Shown here: positions 48,018-59,459 of the stretch, piece by piece | How positions within the stretch are numbered: position 1 is the first letter of the stretch | How the letters are laid out: each line of letters opens with the position of its first letter | Origin: Przewalskia tangutica | Lineage: Eukaryota; Streptophyta; Magnoliopsida; Solanales; Solanaceae | Length of the DNA: 64,000 nucleotides | Assembly (NCBI GenBank): GCA_029844215.1 | Contig: CM056718.1 | Span: 84,494,764 to 84,558,763, forward strand | Reading direction: 5' to 3' | The notes under the pieces: model-generated | What the model was told of the DNA's origin: nothing | Database searches by the model: none | What the model saw: the letters and a program-made list of their open reading frames with translations, nothing else | Position numbers and translations under genes: made by a program

Positions 48018-48587
48018 GTTTTAAATTCTACTAAGGCTTCTGGGGAGCCTTCTTCTGATTTTACCGTGAATCTTTCTGCCCTGAGCTTTGGATTCCATTT
48101 TTGCATTTCGCTTCTGATGGCCTTGCTCATAATGAATTCACCTAAATTATTAACTAAATTCTGGCATAATCTTAATATGCTTTCTGGTAATTTAGAAACC
48201 TTCTTTCTGCTGGGTGACTGGTTTATTTATCTTGGAAGCATGAAGCTATCATCTGAATTAAATAAAACTTGATAACAAAAAACTTCTTTTCTAACAATTA
48301 TTACTAGAAAATGTTAGAACTTTTTGCTCTAGTACTCTTCAATTCCTGCAATCTTTTTCACCCCTGAAATCTGGTAAAGGATTTTTCGGAAAAATTGCTT
48401 TTGCTGATTTAAATTCTGTGATACATAGCACTTTATAGATTAAACAATTTTGACAATTAACAAATTACTTAACTGATTTAAGTATTAATTCCTAGGTTGG
48501 AGGTATCTATCTTAAAAGGCCTTTCGGCAGATTCCACCAGAATACGGCACAGGTCCTTCCGACCTTACGTGCTAAATCCAATGGTTT
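48018..48587 (-). pseudogene. Degenerate viral region after the protease, including an unassigned coding stretch
   Basis: On the minus strand this follows the protease frame. The first part (48587-48480) is stop-rich and includes a 30-base match to the leader at 42001-42030. The later part (about 48240-48018) is open. It encodes a helix-like basic segment around SKAIRSEMQKWNPK and an acidic SEEGSPEA segment, which continues past the solo LTR at 44543-48017. No reverse transcriptase motif (such as the YxDD box) is visible, so the polymerase domain seems deleted. The 45 bases next to the LTR recur inverted at 53739-53792. Confidence 0.45.
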
Positions 48588-49160
48588 TTAGCTTGACTGG
48601 TTTAGTAGCTGTGCTCTAAAGACCATCTTTTGTTTAATATGATCACTCTGGTCAACAGACAAAGGATTTACGTAAGGGAATATGAGATTTCCTCCCATGG
48701 ATGTGGTATAGATATCATCTGGTTTAGGAGTATATGGTTTAATCTGAGCTAGGAATGGGGTTCCTAAAATGATTTCCTCAGTTATGTCTTTTGTAATAAT
48801 AAAATTATTGGTAAAGCAAATATTCTTATTGCAAACCTGGGCTTTTGAAAGCTTATAATTAATCTTTATATCTTCTCCTGTAGCCGAGAATAGTCTATGA
48901 GTACTTTTGTTTAAGTATTTGGTAGGGATTAATCCTTCGCGGATGCAGTTTTGATCTGCTCCTGAATCTAATAGTGCTATTCTTTCGATAACAAAATCTT
49001 TTATTATTATTTTAATGGGGACATGGTAGCTTAATGCTTTGGCCCTGGATATTACTGTTAAGCCTGAATCAGAGTTATTCTCTGTTTCTTCTTCTTCTTC
49101 TTCACTTATGTTTACTTGTCCAGAAGTGGATGGTGCCAGAGGATCATCTATGTGATCCAA
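48588..49160 (-). pseudogene. Aspartic protease domain of the pararetrovirus
   Basis: A 190-codon minus-strand frame. After an acidic Glu-rich stretch (about residues 19-27) it holds the retroviral-type active-site motif LLDSGAD (about residues 63-69), then the flap and beta-sheet region, and ILGTPFLAQI (about 133-142), which fits the conserved hydrophobic-glycine segment of this protease fold. The enzyme cleaves the viral polyprotein into coat, protease and polymerase. In an intact virus reverse transcriptase would follow in the same frame; here a stop comes shortly after the domain. The ATG listed is internal to the original polyprotein rather than a true start. Confidence 0.85.
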
Positions 49161-49188
49161 GTCTTTTAATAACCTTTTCGCAAATGCC

Positions 49189-49428
49189 TCAGTTTCTAGT
49201 GAACTGAGCCTTGTTTTTACCTGAAGAATTTCTTCTTTCAGTGCGAAATTTCCTTGATAAATGCGATGCTGAAGTATCTGACTTAGCTTCTTTAAACTTA
49301 TTAAAAACTCTTTTCATATCAAAAGGCTCGATTGTCCTTTTTTCTTTTTTCTGGTTAATGATAAGCTTTTTAAGCTCTGTTAAATATTTTCTTTTAACAC
49401 TATCGTCATCGATGTGATCGATCATATC
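49189..49428 (-). pseudogene. Viral linker between coat zinc knuckle and protease
   Basis: The minus-strand frame has an acidic and lysine-rich stretch (MIDHIDDDSVKRKYLTELKK near its start) of the kind that joins coat and protease in pararetroviral polyproteins. It is disrupted by a stop and a frameshift before the protease frame. Its upstream part lies beyond the solo LTR at 49429-52575, where the coat C-terminus continues. Confidence 0.6.
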
Positions 49429-52400
49429 TGTTATATCCCGTATTTCCAGAGTATGTATGTGAGGACGTACGTACAATTGTGTAAGCCCGAATTATGTTAA
49501 GGACGAAATTGTGCACTTCCACGAGAAAGATTTGTTTTTCCGACGGAAAATTTTCCGAACCTTGTAAAGGAATTTTACGTTTTCAAGAAAATATTTATTT
49601 TGGATTTTTCCGAGAGATGAAATATTTTGGACCAATAGGAGGGCGACATGTGTCACCCTTAGGTGGCAAAGTTGGACGGTTTTGGTTGGTCATTCTTGGC
49701 ACGTTTTTTGTGTGAAAAAGGCCTTAAACATTTGGTCAATGTTTGGTGAGATATTTTGTGGGTAGATGGATAAGGTGGGACCCACACACACTTGTCCAAA
49801 TCTCCTCCCTCCACTTGCTTGAATCTTGACCATTGGAGGTCCTATAAATACCCCCCCTAAGTTGCAAGAATTCTTCATCCACAAAACAATTTCCAAGTCT
49901 CAAAACCTCCTCCCCCCTTTGAGAAGCTCTCGTCCAAAGCACCCTCTCCCCCCTCCCCCCTCTTGAGTGTTCTAGCCGAAACACCCCCCCCCCCCCCCTT
50001 GGTAGAAAAGTATTCTCCAAGTATTGTTATTATTCCCAAATACCTTAGCCAAATACCTTGTAGTATTCCAAAGTTACCTCTATACTAATAGCAGGAAAAT
50101 ACTACTATATTTCTTTTAGTCACCAAACGAAACCCTAGGGAAATCTTCATAGTTGGTTGAAGTAGTAAGTAGAAGTTGTATAGAACTTCTAAGGGTTTCT
50201 TGGAGCGAATTGGAGCGTACAGAATAGGAGCTAAGCCTTGCTCAGGATCGACTTTAATCTTGGATAATTTTGGGCTTATCGAGGTAAATATCTTTGTCCT
50301 TCTATTATAATTGGAAATTACATATAGTAGTTTAGAATTGAGTATAAGATATAGAAGGATGGTATATAAGAAGAGAATTGAACTGTACTTACATTGGGCT
50401 GTATTTACAGTAGACTTGTGTAGCTTTACGGGTAGGAAGTCTTGCCCAATTTCCGTAGAAATAAGAACCTTCTGCTTAGAATATTCTACAGAGTAGTCTA
50501 GACGTTGATAGACGTATTTGAGATACTCTGCGCGCGACATATTCGACTTGGCAGGTGGATTTCGCCGAGGAGGTATGTGATTCTTCCTATCCTCTTGAGC
50601 ATGATATTTTAAAAGAATATATATAGTCGGTGAGCGTACGTGTGTTAACTGAACGTGGTTTTACTTTGATGTCTTTTGACTTGAGTTTTAAATAATAAGA
50701 ATCTTGAAGTATTTCAAATGAATTAAGAATCGTTTTTGAAAGAAGAGTAATACTTGGTTTTAAAAGCTTAAGAGTTATACTAGCTTTATGGGAAGTTAGG
50801 TATAACGACTTAAGAGAAATAAAAGGAACGATTTACTTAATTGTTTATGAAAGCCTTGTATTGATTTCGGAAATGGGAATAAGTATCGAACAAACCACTG
50901 CAGCGCTAATAAAGGAAAATGTATTGACTGATTAAGTATTATTAAAACCAGTAGGAACCTCCATCTGCATAGAAGCTAAGATAAGACAAAATTGTATTAC
51001 ATTTCCTAGATCATGACTGCTTTAATAAGATCATTAATAAACAAGTTTTGATTTTCTTAAAATTTCAAAGTAAGGACTTGATTTATAAAAGACAAAGACT
51101 TGAAAATTTGAAGTGCTTTCGTTTAAAAAGGAAGGCATGCTTTTGTCTTAAGTTGGTTCAAAAAGAAGGTAGGGAAATTGTTTTGGTTTACTTAAAAAGA
51201 TAGTCACTCTATTTTGATACTACGGGTATCGTGTGACTCTTGTGAATGAAACGGATCTTTTTAAAGAGTTAATGTATGAAGTACTTTGGGGATAAAAACC
51301 CGAACTGGTTGACATAAAATAGAAAGTACCTTGTGTGAATAACTTGACTATGTTGGTTTGTGATAGCCTTGTAATACTTTCTTGTTGGTTTGATAAGTAA
51401 ACATGTTAGTAGCTACGTGGGTTAGTGTCTTGTGATGTTTGTGTAAAGGGGTTTCCCTTGATTGTGCTTATGTTGTTTAAACGATAAGCCATTATGTTAG
51501 TATTGTACCACTCACCTCTTGACATGTTTCTGGGGTTAAGCTTCCCCGTCACGAGGATGCCTCGTGCGGGTCGAGGACCTATGCGGAGCTCTGAAGTTCG
51601 GGTTAGTGTGCGGGGAATTACCTCGGGCGGTCTATGTGGCCATGCGGACTACGAGAGTCGGGAGGATGCAGCGGGTTAGCTGCCCCGATCGCGAGAATAC
51701 CTCATGCGGGCCTATGTGTGACCTATGCGGAGGCTGCGGTAAGTTCGAGTTAGGCAGCGCGCATTGATCACGAGGAGAGTGGCGGCCGATCATGTGGCGG
51801 TCTAGAAAGACCTCGTGATGCGATTTGATAGCATTGTTGATACGGTGGGTTCTAGTAGTCGGATATGCCTTCATACTTACCGTGCGGTTTTTTATGACAC
51901 AGGTAGGACCTGGTGTTCATGTGTATTCCTTGGGTGTTTTTATATCATGGACTGCCGGCAGTGAGGAAGGAATTCCACGGGCATGATTGATATTGTGGGC
52001 ATGAGACCCATAGTTATATTTGAGTGATGACTTTAAGGGCGTGAGTCCCTGACTTGACATGACTGCTTACATATGGTGTATCGTAAATTAGTTATCATAT
52101 ATGTCTTCTGTTTTATATAGACTATTATGATTTCATTTACAGTATTTTCGGTTTCACATACTTGGTACTGTTATGCGACCTCGCTTGAGCTGCGTTCATC
52201 TGCATGGTAGTACACCGATTGTTGATCCTCGCTCATAGGGTCACAGTTCAGCGTTTTGGGAAGCTCGTGTCTCGGAGGCTTATCTTTAGTCTGATCCACA
52301 TCGTTGTAGGTACTTACATTCAGTGGTATGGCGGGGCCCTGTCCCGCCATTGTTGTTATAACATTCTTAGAGGTCTGTAGTACTGTTGTGGGAAGGGTTT

Positions 52401-52575
52401 GTAAAAGGGATGTAACTGTTCAAGTTTATGTATATATATGCCGAAAGGCAACTTTTCTCAGAAAAACTGTTTCTCACTTCATGTCTTGTTTTATTTTCCG
52501 CTGGTTACTCTGATGTATGTCTACTTGGGTGCCCGGGTAAGCCACCAGTCACGGGCCCGGGTTCGGGTCATGACA
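49429..52575 (+). repeat. Solo LTR, plus-oriented, inserted in the virus, TSD ATATC
   Basis: A 3147-bp LTR from TGTTATATCC at 49429 to ATGACA ending at 52575, flanked by exact ATATC at 49424-49428 and 52576-52580. Viral coat-protease sequence lies on both sides. The plus-strand TATA motif CTATAAATA is at 49842-49850. A C run of about 16 lies at 49983-49998 and a GC-rich TATGCGG array at 51540-51760. The 151-codon minus frame at 50085-50540 is not kept in sister LTRs. Confidence 0.92.
49842..49850 (+). promoter_or_regulatory. TATA box of the plus-oriented solo LTR
   Basis: CTATAAATA about 413 bases after the LTR start, matching the distance in the minus-oriented LTRs. If active it would transcribe rightward, antisense to the coat-protein remnant. 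Confidence 0.5.
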
Positions 52576-53118
52576 ATATCAAAGAAAAACTCTTGGCTGC
52601 TACTTGAGATAACGCCAATAAATGCATTTTATGCAGTGCAGATCTTTCGGTACATTCCACGATCGAAGTGGAAGTGGAAGCTATGCGAGCGTAATCCATA
52701 TTTAATGAGCCTTCATCACTGTAATAATCATCTGAAGTTTCTTCAGAGCTATCACTGGATAGTTCTTCATCCAATATTGTAAAAAGTTTCTTTTTTACTT
52801 TAGGATCAATTCCAAGTAAATTTATTTTATCTTTCCTTTTGTCGGGTTCTTTGCAATTATTGGCCATGTGGCCTTCTTTTCCGCAATTCCAACATAATTT
52901 TTTATCATTTGTATTTCTGTTGGTATTCTTTTTATTATAACCCTTTTTTGGAGTATAATTCTTTTTATACGCTTTTGGGCGAGATAAGTTATGTTTCCTT
53001 TTCATTCTTTTGATGCTCTTCGAAGGAGCAGAGATCTTAACATAACAAAGTCTTCACGAAACTTCCTAATTCTCCTTTGGTGGAGTATTTTTGTATCCGA
53101 TTATTAAGTTTTATCGTA
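52576..53118 (-). pseudogene. Viral coat protein C-terminus with zinc knuckle
   Basis: The minus-strand frame 53005-52568 begins with a lysine- and arginine-rich stretch. It then has a CCHC knuckle CWNCGKEGHMANNC (about residues 38-51), an LLGIDPKVKKKLFTIL segment, and a serine/aspartate/glutamate-rich acidic stretch. This order of basic region, knuckle and acidic tail is typical of pararetroviral coat proteins, where the knuckle binds the viral RNA. Between 53118 and 53006 the reading passes through stops and at least one frameshift while keeping a recognisable GELGSF-type segment. The frame runs on a few codons into the LTR, so the last residues are not viral. Confidence 0.8.
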
Positions 53119-53738
53119 TTACGATTCTAGGCACATTAAATTAATAAAGCTGACTAAATCTCCGTATGTCATAATGTCATAGGGAGTATCGCCATTGTGA
53201 CTTCTCCTAATGTTGGTCCTTACATTTTCGGCAAAGAGTTTAGGCAAACCACTGATAAATCTTTCTTTCCAATAATCATGATTACAATCAGCCCTTAACA
53301 TGACTTTGTTAAGAAATATGTCTTTATACCATTTAAAATCGTGTAATTTTGGACACGTTAAATTATTAAGAATTTCTAAACTTCTGTCTTGGAAAAGCTT
53401 TGGGTCTCCGAAGTGTTTACCTATACAATACAATAAGGTTGTCGTGGCATCCCCTTGAATTTCATTACTATTGGTGTTATCGATGTTCCTTATTTGGACT
53501 GTAGTGGTGGTATTCATGATACCAACTTTTATTTCGTCAAGTAGGTAGTTGTCCCACCAATTTTTTAACATGCCGGTAAAACCAGAAACAAGGATCGCTG
53601 CTAGTTGGGCATCGTCCGTATGTGTTTTTATTTTATAACTGGTTACGCAAACTCCCATTTCATGGAGCACTTTGACAACTTGTCCTTCTGACATGCCGTC
53701 TATGTTCCATTCATGGATCTCATATCCAGAAGAAGGCG
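53119..53738 (-). pseudogene. Viral coat (capsid) protein core
   Basis: Minus-strand frame, open to the stop at 53121-53119. Key segments are EWNIDGMSEGQ (about 53724-53692), a GFTGMLKNWWDNYL tryptophan pair (about 53600-53560), an LYCIGKHFGDP segment and KERFISGLP near 53260. This pattern is characteristic of the Caulimoviridae coat protein, which builds the icosahedral or bacilliform shell. The first listed ATG at 53847 lies in the neighbouring LTR, so that start is artificial. The coding was originally part of the polyprotein that follows the movement domain, which here lies on the opposite strand about 9 kb away. Confidence 0.85.
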
Positions 53739-53792
53739 TAAAATCGGAAGAAGGCTCCCCAGAAGCCTTAGCAGAATTTAAAACCAACCGGA
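53739..53792 (+). pseudogene. Inverted copy of a viral fragment at the right edge of the locus
   Basis: These 54 bases are the reverse complement of about 44531-44542 joined to 48023-48063, apart from a few mismatches. They abut the coat protein at one side and a new LTR at 53793 on the other. Either the coat frame really extends through them, or this is part of another viral gene in the opposite orientation joined at an inversion point. The last five bases (CGGAG) would be the left TSD of the LTR. Confidence 0.6.
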
Positions 53793-56200
53793 GTGTTACA
53801 CCCCGTAAATCCAGGACATGTAAAAGAGAGTGTACGTAAGGAAACAAGACTTGGAAATTAGTACGAAAGGAGGAATTGTTTTTCCGACGGAAAATCTTCC
53901 GAACGCCGGAAAGGAAAAATGTTCGTTGTTGAGAATTGGATTCTCAAAATGCATTATTTGAAGAGTATGGAACTCTTAACCTTATGGAAATTTTTTTTTT
54001 TACGGATTTGGTCACGTGGGGCCCACCCGGGGAATTTTACGTTTTGTGGGGCCACGAGGTTCTGAATTTTATGGACGAATGAGAGGCGACACGTGGCACC
54101 CCACATGTGGTCTTGGGACGAAATTTTTAAGGGTAAAATGGTCATTTACCATGGTGGAAGATAAGTATTGCTAGCTTGAGATTGTTGACCAGTCGACTTG
54201 CCACTTTGCTTAATCCTTGTGATCTTCATCTTAGCCACCCATTTGTTTAAGTCTAAGCCATCGATGTGTTATAAATACATACTAGTAGCAAGACAAGGTC
54301 TTGAAGACTTAGAAAAATTTCACAACATTTCTTGTCCACTATGTTGCTCTCGGCTTTGTGCCATTTAGGAAGACAAAAATTTGTAGTTTTGATCCATTAT
54401 TCACAAGACTTAAACCCAAGGTTCCTAAGAGTATTATAAGGTTATCTCAATAGAAAGATTGTGGAAAGGCAGCGTTTTCACGTTAGTCGCATGGCGGAAA
54501 CAAGGAGTTCTTGACTTTGAAGTTGGAACTTGAAGATGGGTTCTTCATAGGCTTAGGAGTGCTTGAAGTGGATTGGAACATAAGGAAAGGAGCTAAGAAT
54601 TTGCTAAGGAGGCGACTTTGAATCTTGGAATTTTTAAGGGCTTGGAAAGGTATAATCTTGTCGTTTTAGCATTTAAGGGTTACTTATTGTTGTAGCTATG
54701 GAAATTAGCAAGCATGAGTTATATATTATGTAGTTGGATAAGTGTAGTGACTCTTGGAACCCTAATCCGAAAACTAGCATGTTTAGCCTTAAGATTGGAA
54801 TTCAAGTTGATTATTAGTTTAAGTCGTCGCATGTTGTATAACGAAGGAAATTGTAGTTGTTGAAGTTGTTTATGACTATATAACATGTTAGACCTTAGAA
54901 CTTGGATTGAAAAAGAAATTGGAAAGGACTTAGTGTTGTTATTTATGTTGGCCGAGAATGGCTAGGGTGTGGAACTACTTCGTATGAATTGTGGGGCGGA
55001 ATTTTACACATATTGTAAGGCGTGTAATCCCCTTTGTTTGGTTGTTGTTTGAGCCTTAAATGTGGCGTGTTGGTTATTGTATTCGGCCTTGAAAAATGTG
55101 GCAAAGTGAGTAGAAACAAAGGAAGTCTTTGCCCGATTTTCCGTAGAATTAGAGACCAGGATACTTAGTATTATTCTCGTTGAGACTAGAAATTGATAGT
55201 CATGTTGTGACCATTATAGGTTGACAACTTCTGCGTCACGGCGTATTCGACAGCTTGTGGATTTAGCCGAAAAGGTATGTGAACTATCTCCTCTTCTAGC
55301 ATGATTCCTTAAGATAAAGAAAGTATTTCCTACTCCTTAAATGATCCATTCCTTGGTTGTATTTGGATTGCCTAAAATAGAATTTGTTCTATGTACTTCC
55401 TTGATTGTACTTTGATGTTTAAATTGTAAGTTGTATAATCCATTGCCTTCGTGAAGTTGGATTCTTAAAAGTGAAAGTATTTTACTTAAAGTACATAGAG
55501 TCTTAAAAAGGAAGTGGTTTCCAAATCTTTTGGCTAGTGCCTTAGTTCCAAAACCTAAAGGTCATTATAATGACTTTAGGAAAGTCAAAGGAGTGATTTA
55601 CTTAATTGTTTTAAGAGAGGAGAAATGACATGATTTAAGAGAAGTAACTTGTTTTAAAGGTGTGAGTTACTTGAGGTTTAAAAGTAGAAGAAACTTGTTT
55701 TCTATATATTAAGAGACTCGAAGTATTTTTGAAAGTTAAGAGACTTGATTTGAAAGTTGTGATACTTGTTTTTAAGTATAAGTCTCATGTTTATAAAAAG
55801 AATGAAATTGTCTAAAAAAAACATAAAGGGTTATAACGGCTTTATGGGAAGTTGGTTATAACGGTTTTATGGAAGGTTTAGAAAGTTGTCTATTTTGATT
55901 AATGGGCATAAGTTGCCTTGATTGTGAAAATTTGAAGTTACTTGATTTCAAGCTTTAAAATGAGTTTTCTAAGAGTGTTGTAACTTACTTTGAAAAATAG
56001 ACACATCTTGATACTACGGTTGTTAGTATCTTGGGGTATTACATAAAAAGGAGTCTTTTGAAAAGAATGTACGTACGTAGTACTTTGGCTTGATTAATTG
56101 AGAATTATTCCATGTATGCCTTGATAAGTACTTTGGCTTGATTAATTGAGAATTATTCTAAGTGTGCCTTGATAAGTACTTTGGCTTGATTAATTGAGAT
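53793..56200 (+). repeat. Plus-oriented LTR, 3' part interrupted by a LINE
   Basis: It starts TGTTACACCCCGTAAAT at 53793 and matches 40575-41733 in its first 1.1 kb and 11938-13200 in its later part. It breaks at a poly-T run at 56201. Near its end it has three tandem copies of an approximately 52-bp unit with AAGTACTTTGGCTTGATTAA (about 56078-56200). No gene is present. Confidence 0.8.
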
Positions 56201-57374
56201 TTTTTTTTTACGTAAATGCAAATATTATTACTAATAACGAAAAGAAAAGTGGCTACAATCAGTCGTTGAGGTATCTCAAGCCTCAGCGTAAAGTAAACAA
56301 GAAGTGAGGAGGAGGGTGGTCGCTCAAATGGTGCCATTACAAGAGGATAAAATCATAGAGAATTCTATAAGATGTTGTTTTGATTCTTGCAATGTCCTCT
56401 TACTGGAAAGCTTGTGCCTTCAAAGAGCAATGTGTTTCTTGCCCTCCAAATCTCAAAGACCACTATGCAAAAAGTAAGCAAAATAGCTTTGGCTCGAATG
56501 CTTGTCATGGTGATCTTTCTTAATCCACTTTAGGAGCTTTCAGCGGTTGTCATCGCTCTTCTAATGACCAATCTTTTATGTGCTTCCAAATCATGTGTGT
56601 GTAGGGGCAAGTAAAGAAGAGGTGTTCCCTTGTTTCATTAGCTTGCTTGCAGAACCCATGAGACTTATCCTCCAAGTTGAGATATGAAAGAGTATCCTTT
56701 GTAGCTAGCGCTTTCTGCAATTTAGCCACCACAGTGAAAGAGAATTTGGGAGGAATGAAGCCTTTCCAAATTTGTGACATCGAGGCTTTTTAACTTGCGG
56801 AGTCGCAAGATATCATACACTAGGCTTGAATCAAATTTACCGTTGGTACAACACTTTGTAAAGCCCTCAATAGCATTACCGTGGCTACGAAGATAGAAAC
56901 AAATTTGTCGCGAATTCCACAAATCTTTTTGAGTAAGGGAGTCCACAGGGCGTACCTCGTAGTCCCAAATTGTATTACCTCTCAAATATTGGCTATTGAT
57001 CCATTGGACCCATAGAGAATCAGCATCCATGTGAGTTTGCCAAATAGTCTGGATAGCAAGGCATGATTCCATTCCTTGATGTTCATTAGACCCAAGCCAC
57101 GCCGGTTTGAGGCAAGCAAATGATATCGGCGACTCTTGGTGGTTTCCCTCCCATAAGAACTGAATACAAGCGGACCGTACCTTGTTGATAATAGTGGCGG
57201 GATAGGAAGTGCCGGAACCAAAGCTCTCAACCCGCGGACAAGCCGACTTGATAAGTTCCGACTTGCGCGTAAGAAGAGTGTGATGTCCCGTTTCGAATGT
57301 AATTCGAAATTGCACTAGTGAATGGAGCAAATTGGTCCACCAGAGGCGAAATTGGGGACAAAGGGATCCCCAAG
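56201..57374 (-). mobile_element. 3' part of a LINE (non-LTR retrotransposon) on the minus strand
   Basis: The plus-strand T run at 56201-56209 is the poly-A tail of a minus-strand element inserted into the LTR. The coding part is the C-terminal region of a plant L1-type ORF2. Minus-strand frames carry KVRSACIQFLWEG, RGLGLMNIKEWNHALL and HMDADSLWVQW (57200-56980), a pattern common downstream of the LINE reverse transcriptase. The right end is cut at 57375 by element E, so more of the LINE probably lies outside the window. The mixture of frames shows decay. Confidence 0.82.
56550..57374 (-). pseudogene. LINE ORF2 C-terminus with zf-RVT-like domain
   Basis: ORF2 encodes the endonuclease and reverse transcriptase of non-LTR elements; here only the part after the polymerase core is visible. 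Two overlapping minus frames (57507-56722, which starts artificially in the adjoining LTR, and 57230-56982) show frameshifted coding. The frame 56780-56550 carries WKGFIPPKFSF, then a cysteine-histidine pattern GFCKQANETREHLFFTCPY, matching the zinc-binding zf-RVT type domain often found at the end of plant LINE proteins. Further minus-strand coding (an IWRARNTLLF segment near 56450) follows after a stop. No catalytic domain is left in the window. Confidence 0.75.
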
Positions 57375-58103
57375 TGTCACGACCCGTTCGGGGCCGTGGT
57401 AGTGCCTTACCCGGGCACCCTAGTGATCTGACATCAGAGAAAAACCAGCGGAAATAAAAACTTAAACATTTAAATAGACATGGATCAAGATAAAGAAAAT
57501 AGGCCAACCAAAATGGTTGTCTTTCAACATATATATATGTATAGACATTTGAACAGTTACAATCCTTACAACCTTGCCCAGCGATTGCTACATACCTCTA
57601 AGATTTTTACAACAACTATGGCCGGGACGGGGCCGCCGTACCACGAATGTACAAGAACCTCTGACTCGGGGTAGCATGCAAAGATAAGCCTCGAAGGAAC
57701 GAAGCTTCCCAATATGCTGAAAGGTGATCCTATAAGCGGGGATCGGCGGCGATGTAACTCTGCATGCGGCGTGAGCGACCGAAGGAGAGTCGATCTGGTA
57801 CCAAGTATGTGAAGCGTAAAATCGTAAATGAAATCATAGCGATCTATATAAAGCGGGAGACATGTATGATAACCAACCTCTGATGCACCACATATAAGCG
57901 ATCATATCAAGTCGAGGACTCGCCCTCCAAATCATCACTCGTGCGTGGAATTCCTTCCTCATTGCGGCGATCTATGATATAACAACACGATGAGTATATG
58001 TGAACACGAGTCCCACTGTGTCAATAAAACCGTCTGGGGCAAGTATAACTACGGATCCGACCGTACCAATATCTTGTACAACCGTATCATGAAGGCGACC
58101 GCG

Positions 58104-58440
58104 TGGCAAGTGCACTAGCCTCGCGAGATCCACTGCGTCACGTGGCGGCGGGGCAAGTGAATCGGCGGGCACCCGATCCAATCGTAAGTCACGCAGCTCC
58201 GTCCCAACGACTCGCGAAGATGACCGTGGCAAGTACACTAGCCTCGCGGATCCACTGCGTCGCGTGGCGGCGGGGGCAAGTGAATCGGCCGGGCACCGAT
58301 CATAGCAGTAAGTCACGATGCCGCGCGAAGGCGACCGTGGCAAGTACAATAACCTATACGGATCCACTGCGTCCGCGTGGTGGCGGGGGCAAATGAGCTA
58401 CCCACCCGATCCGCAACCGTAAGTCACGATGCTTCGCCAT
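58104..58440 (-). repeat. GC-rich LTR array, 111-125-bp units
   Basis: The word TGGCAAGT recurs at 58104, 58227 and 58338, each followed by an ACTAGCC/AATAACC word and a GATCCACTGCGTC block. The partner LTR carries the same array at 63651, 63777 and 63902. Confidence 0.8.
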
Positions 58441-59459
58441 AACCAAAATGGTCACGTGTCCACAGAATCCATCAATGGTGTAGACATGCCCGTATAACAA
58501 TGCTCTTTGGAAGCATGCGTGGAATCTCCGTCACTGCCGTGCGTCCAAGTAAGTTCTCAACAAGTCAATCGGCCCTCCATCGAGAGGCGGTAGTATAGAA
58601 ACACAATTTTTGCACAACAAGACTATCACCATAAGCATAGGCAAGTTACACAACACCAAACATAGGTAAGTTACACAACAACAAGCATAGGCAAGTTATA
58701 CATAACTCGAGGTACTTTCATTTTATGTCAAGGTCGGGTTTTAACCTAAAGTACTACGTCGTTAAATTCCTTTTAAAGAGATCCATTCCTTTTATAAAAG
58801 TCACCCGATACAGTAGTATAAAATAGAGTGACTCATTTTAGGTAAACCAAAACACTTCCCTTTTCAACCACATTCTTTTCCCTAAGGTTCCAGTTTGCCT
58901 AATTTCAATTACTCAAGTCTCTTTATTTTAGAAAAGTTTCATATTTCAATGTCTTAATCTCTTTTAAAAAAATTGAGTAACATATGCCCACAGTGTGGCG
59001 GTTTATTCTTGTTTATAAACAATATTATTAAGACCATGATCTAGGAAATGAAATATCATTTTGTCTCATCTTAGTTTCTATGCGGATGGAGGTTTCTCTT
59101 GGTTTTAATAATACTTCATTATTGATACATTTTCCTTTATTAGCTGCGATGGTTTGTCGAGACTCATTCTGATTTCCGAAATCAGTAAAACATTTCTCCT
59201 TTTAAAAACCAAGTACTCATTACTCACGAATGAGGTTTCACACAAAATTCATATTAATTCATTCAAGTCGAGTCTCTTATCTTTTAAGATCAAGTCTCTT
59301 AACTTCTAAAAATCAGTAAACCATTTCTCTTTACCATTCTTAAGACGTTATACCTAACTTCCCATAAAGCTAGTATAACTCTTATGTTTTCAAAACCAAG
59401 TATTACTCTTCTTTCAAAACGGTTTATTAATCTTTTGAAAAACTTCAAGATTCTTTATT

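Noticed and set aside
48065..48587. Possible reverse transcriptase domain after the protease
   Set aside because: None of the three minus-strand frames shows polymerase motifs, and stops are frequent.
53739..53847. Coat-protein start at the ATG near 53847
   Set aside because: The first about 18 codons are translated from the adjoining LTR; the frame is open across the junction by chance.
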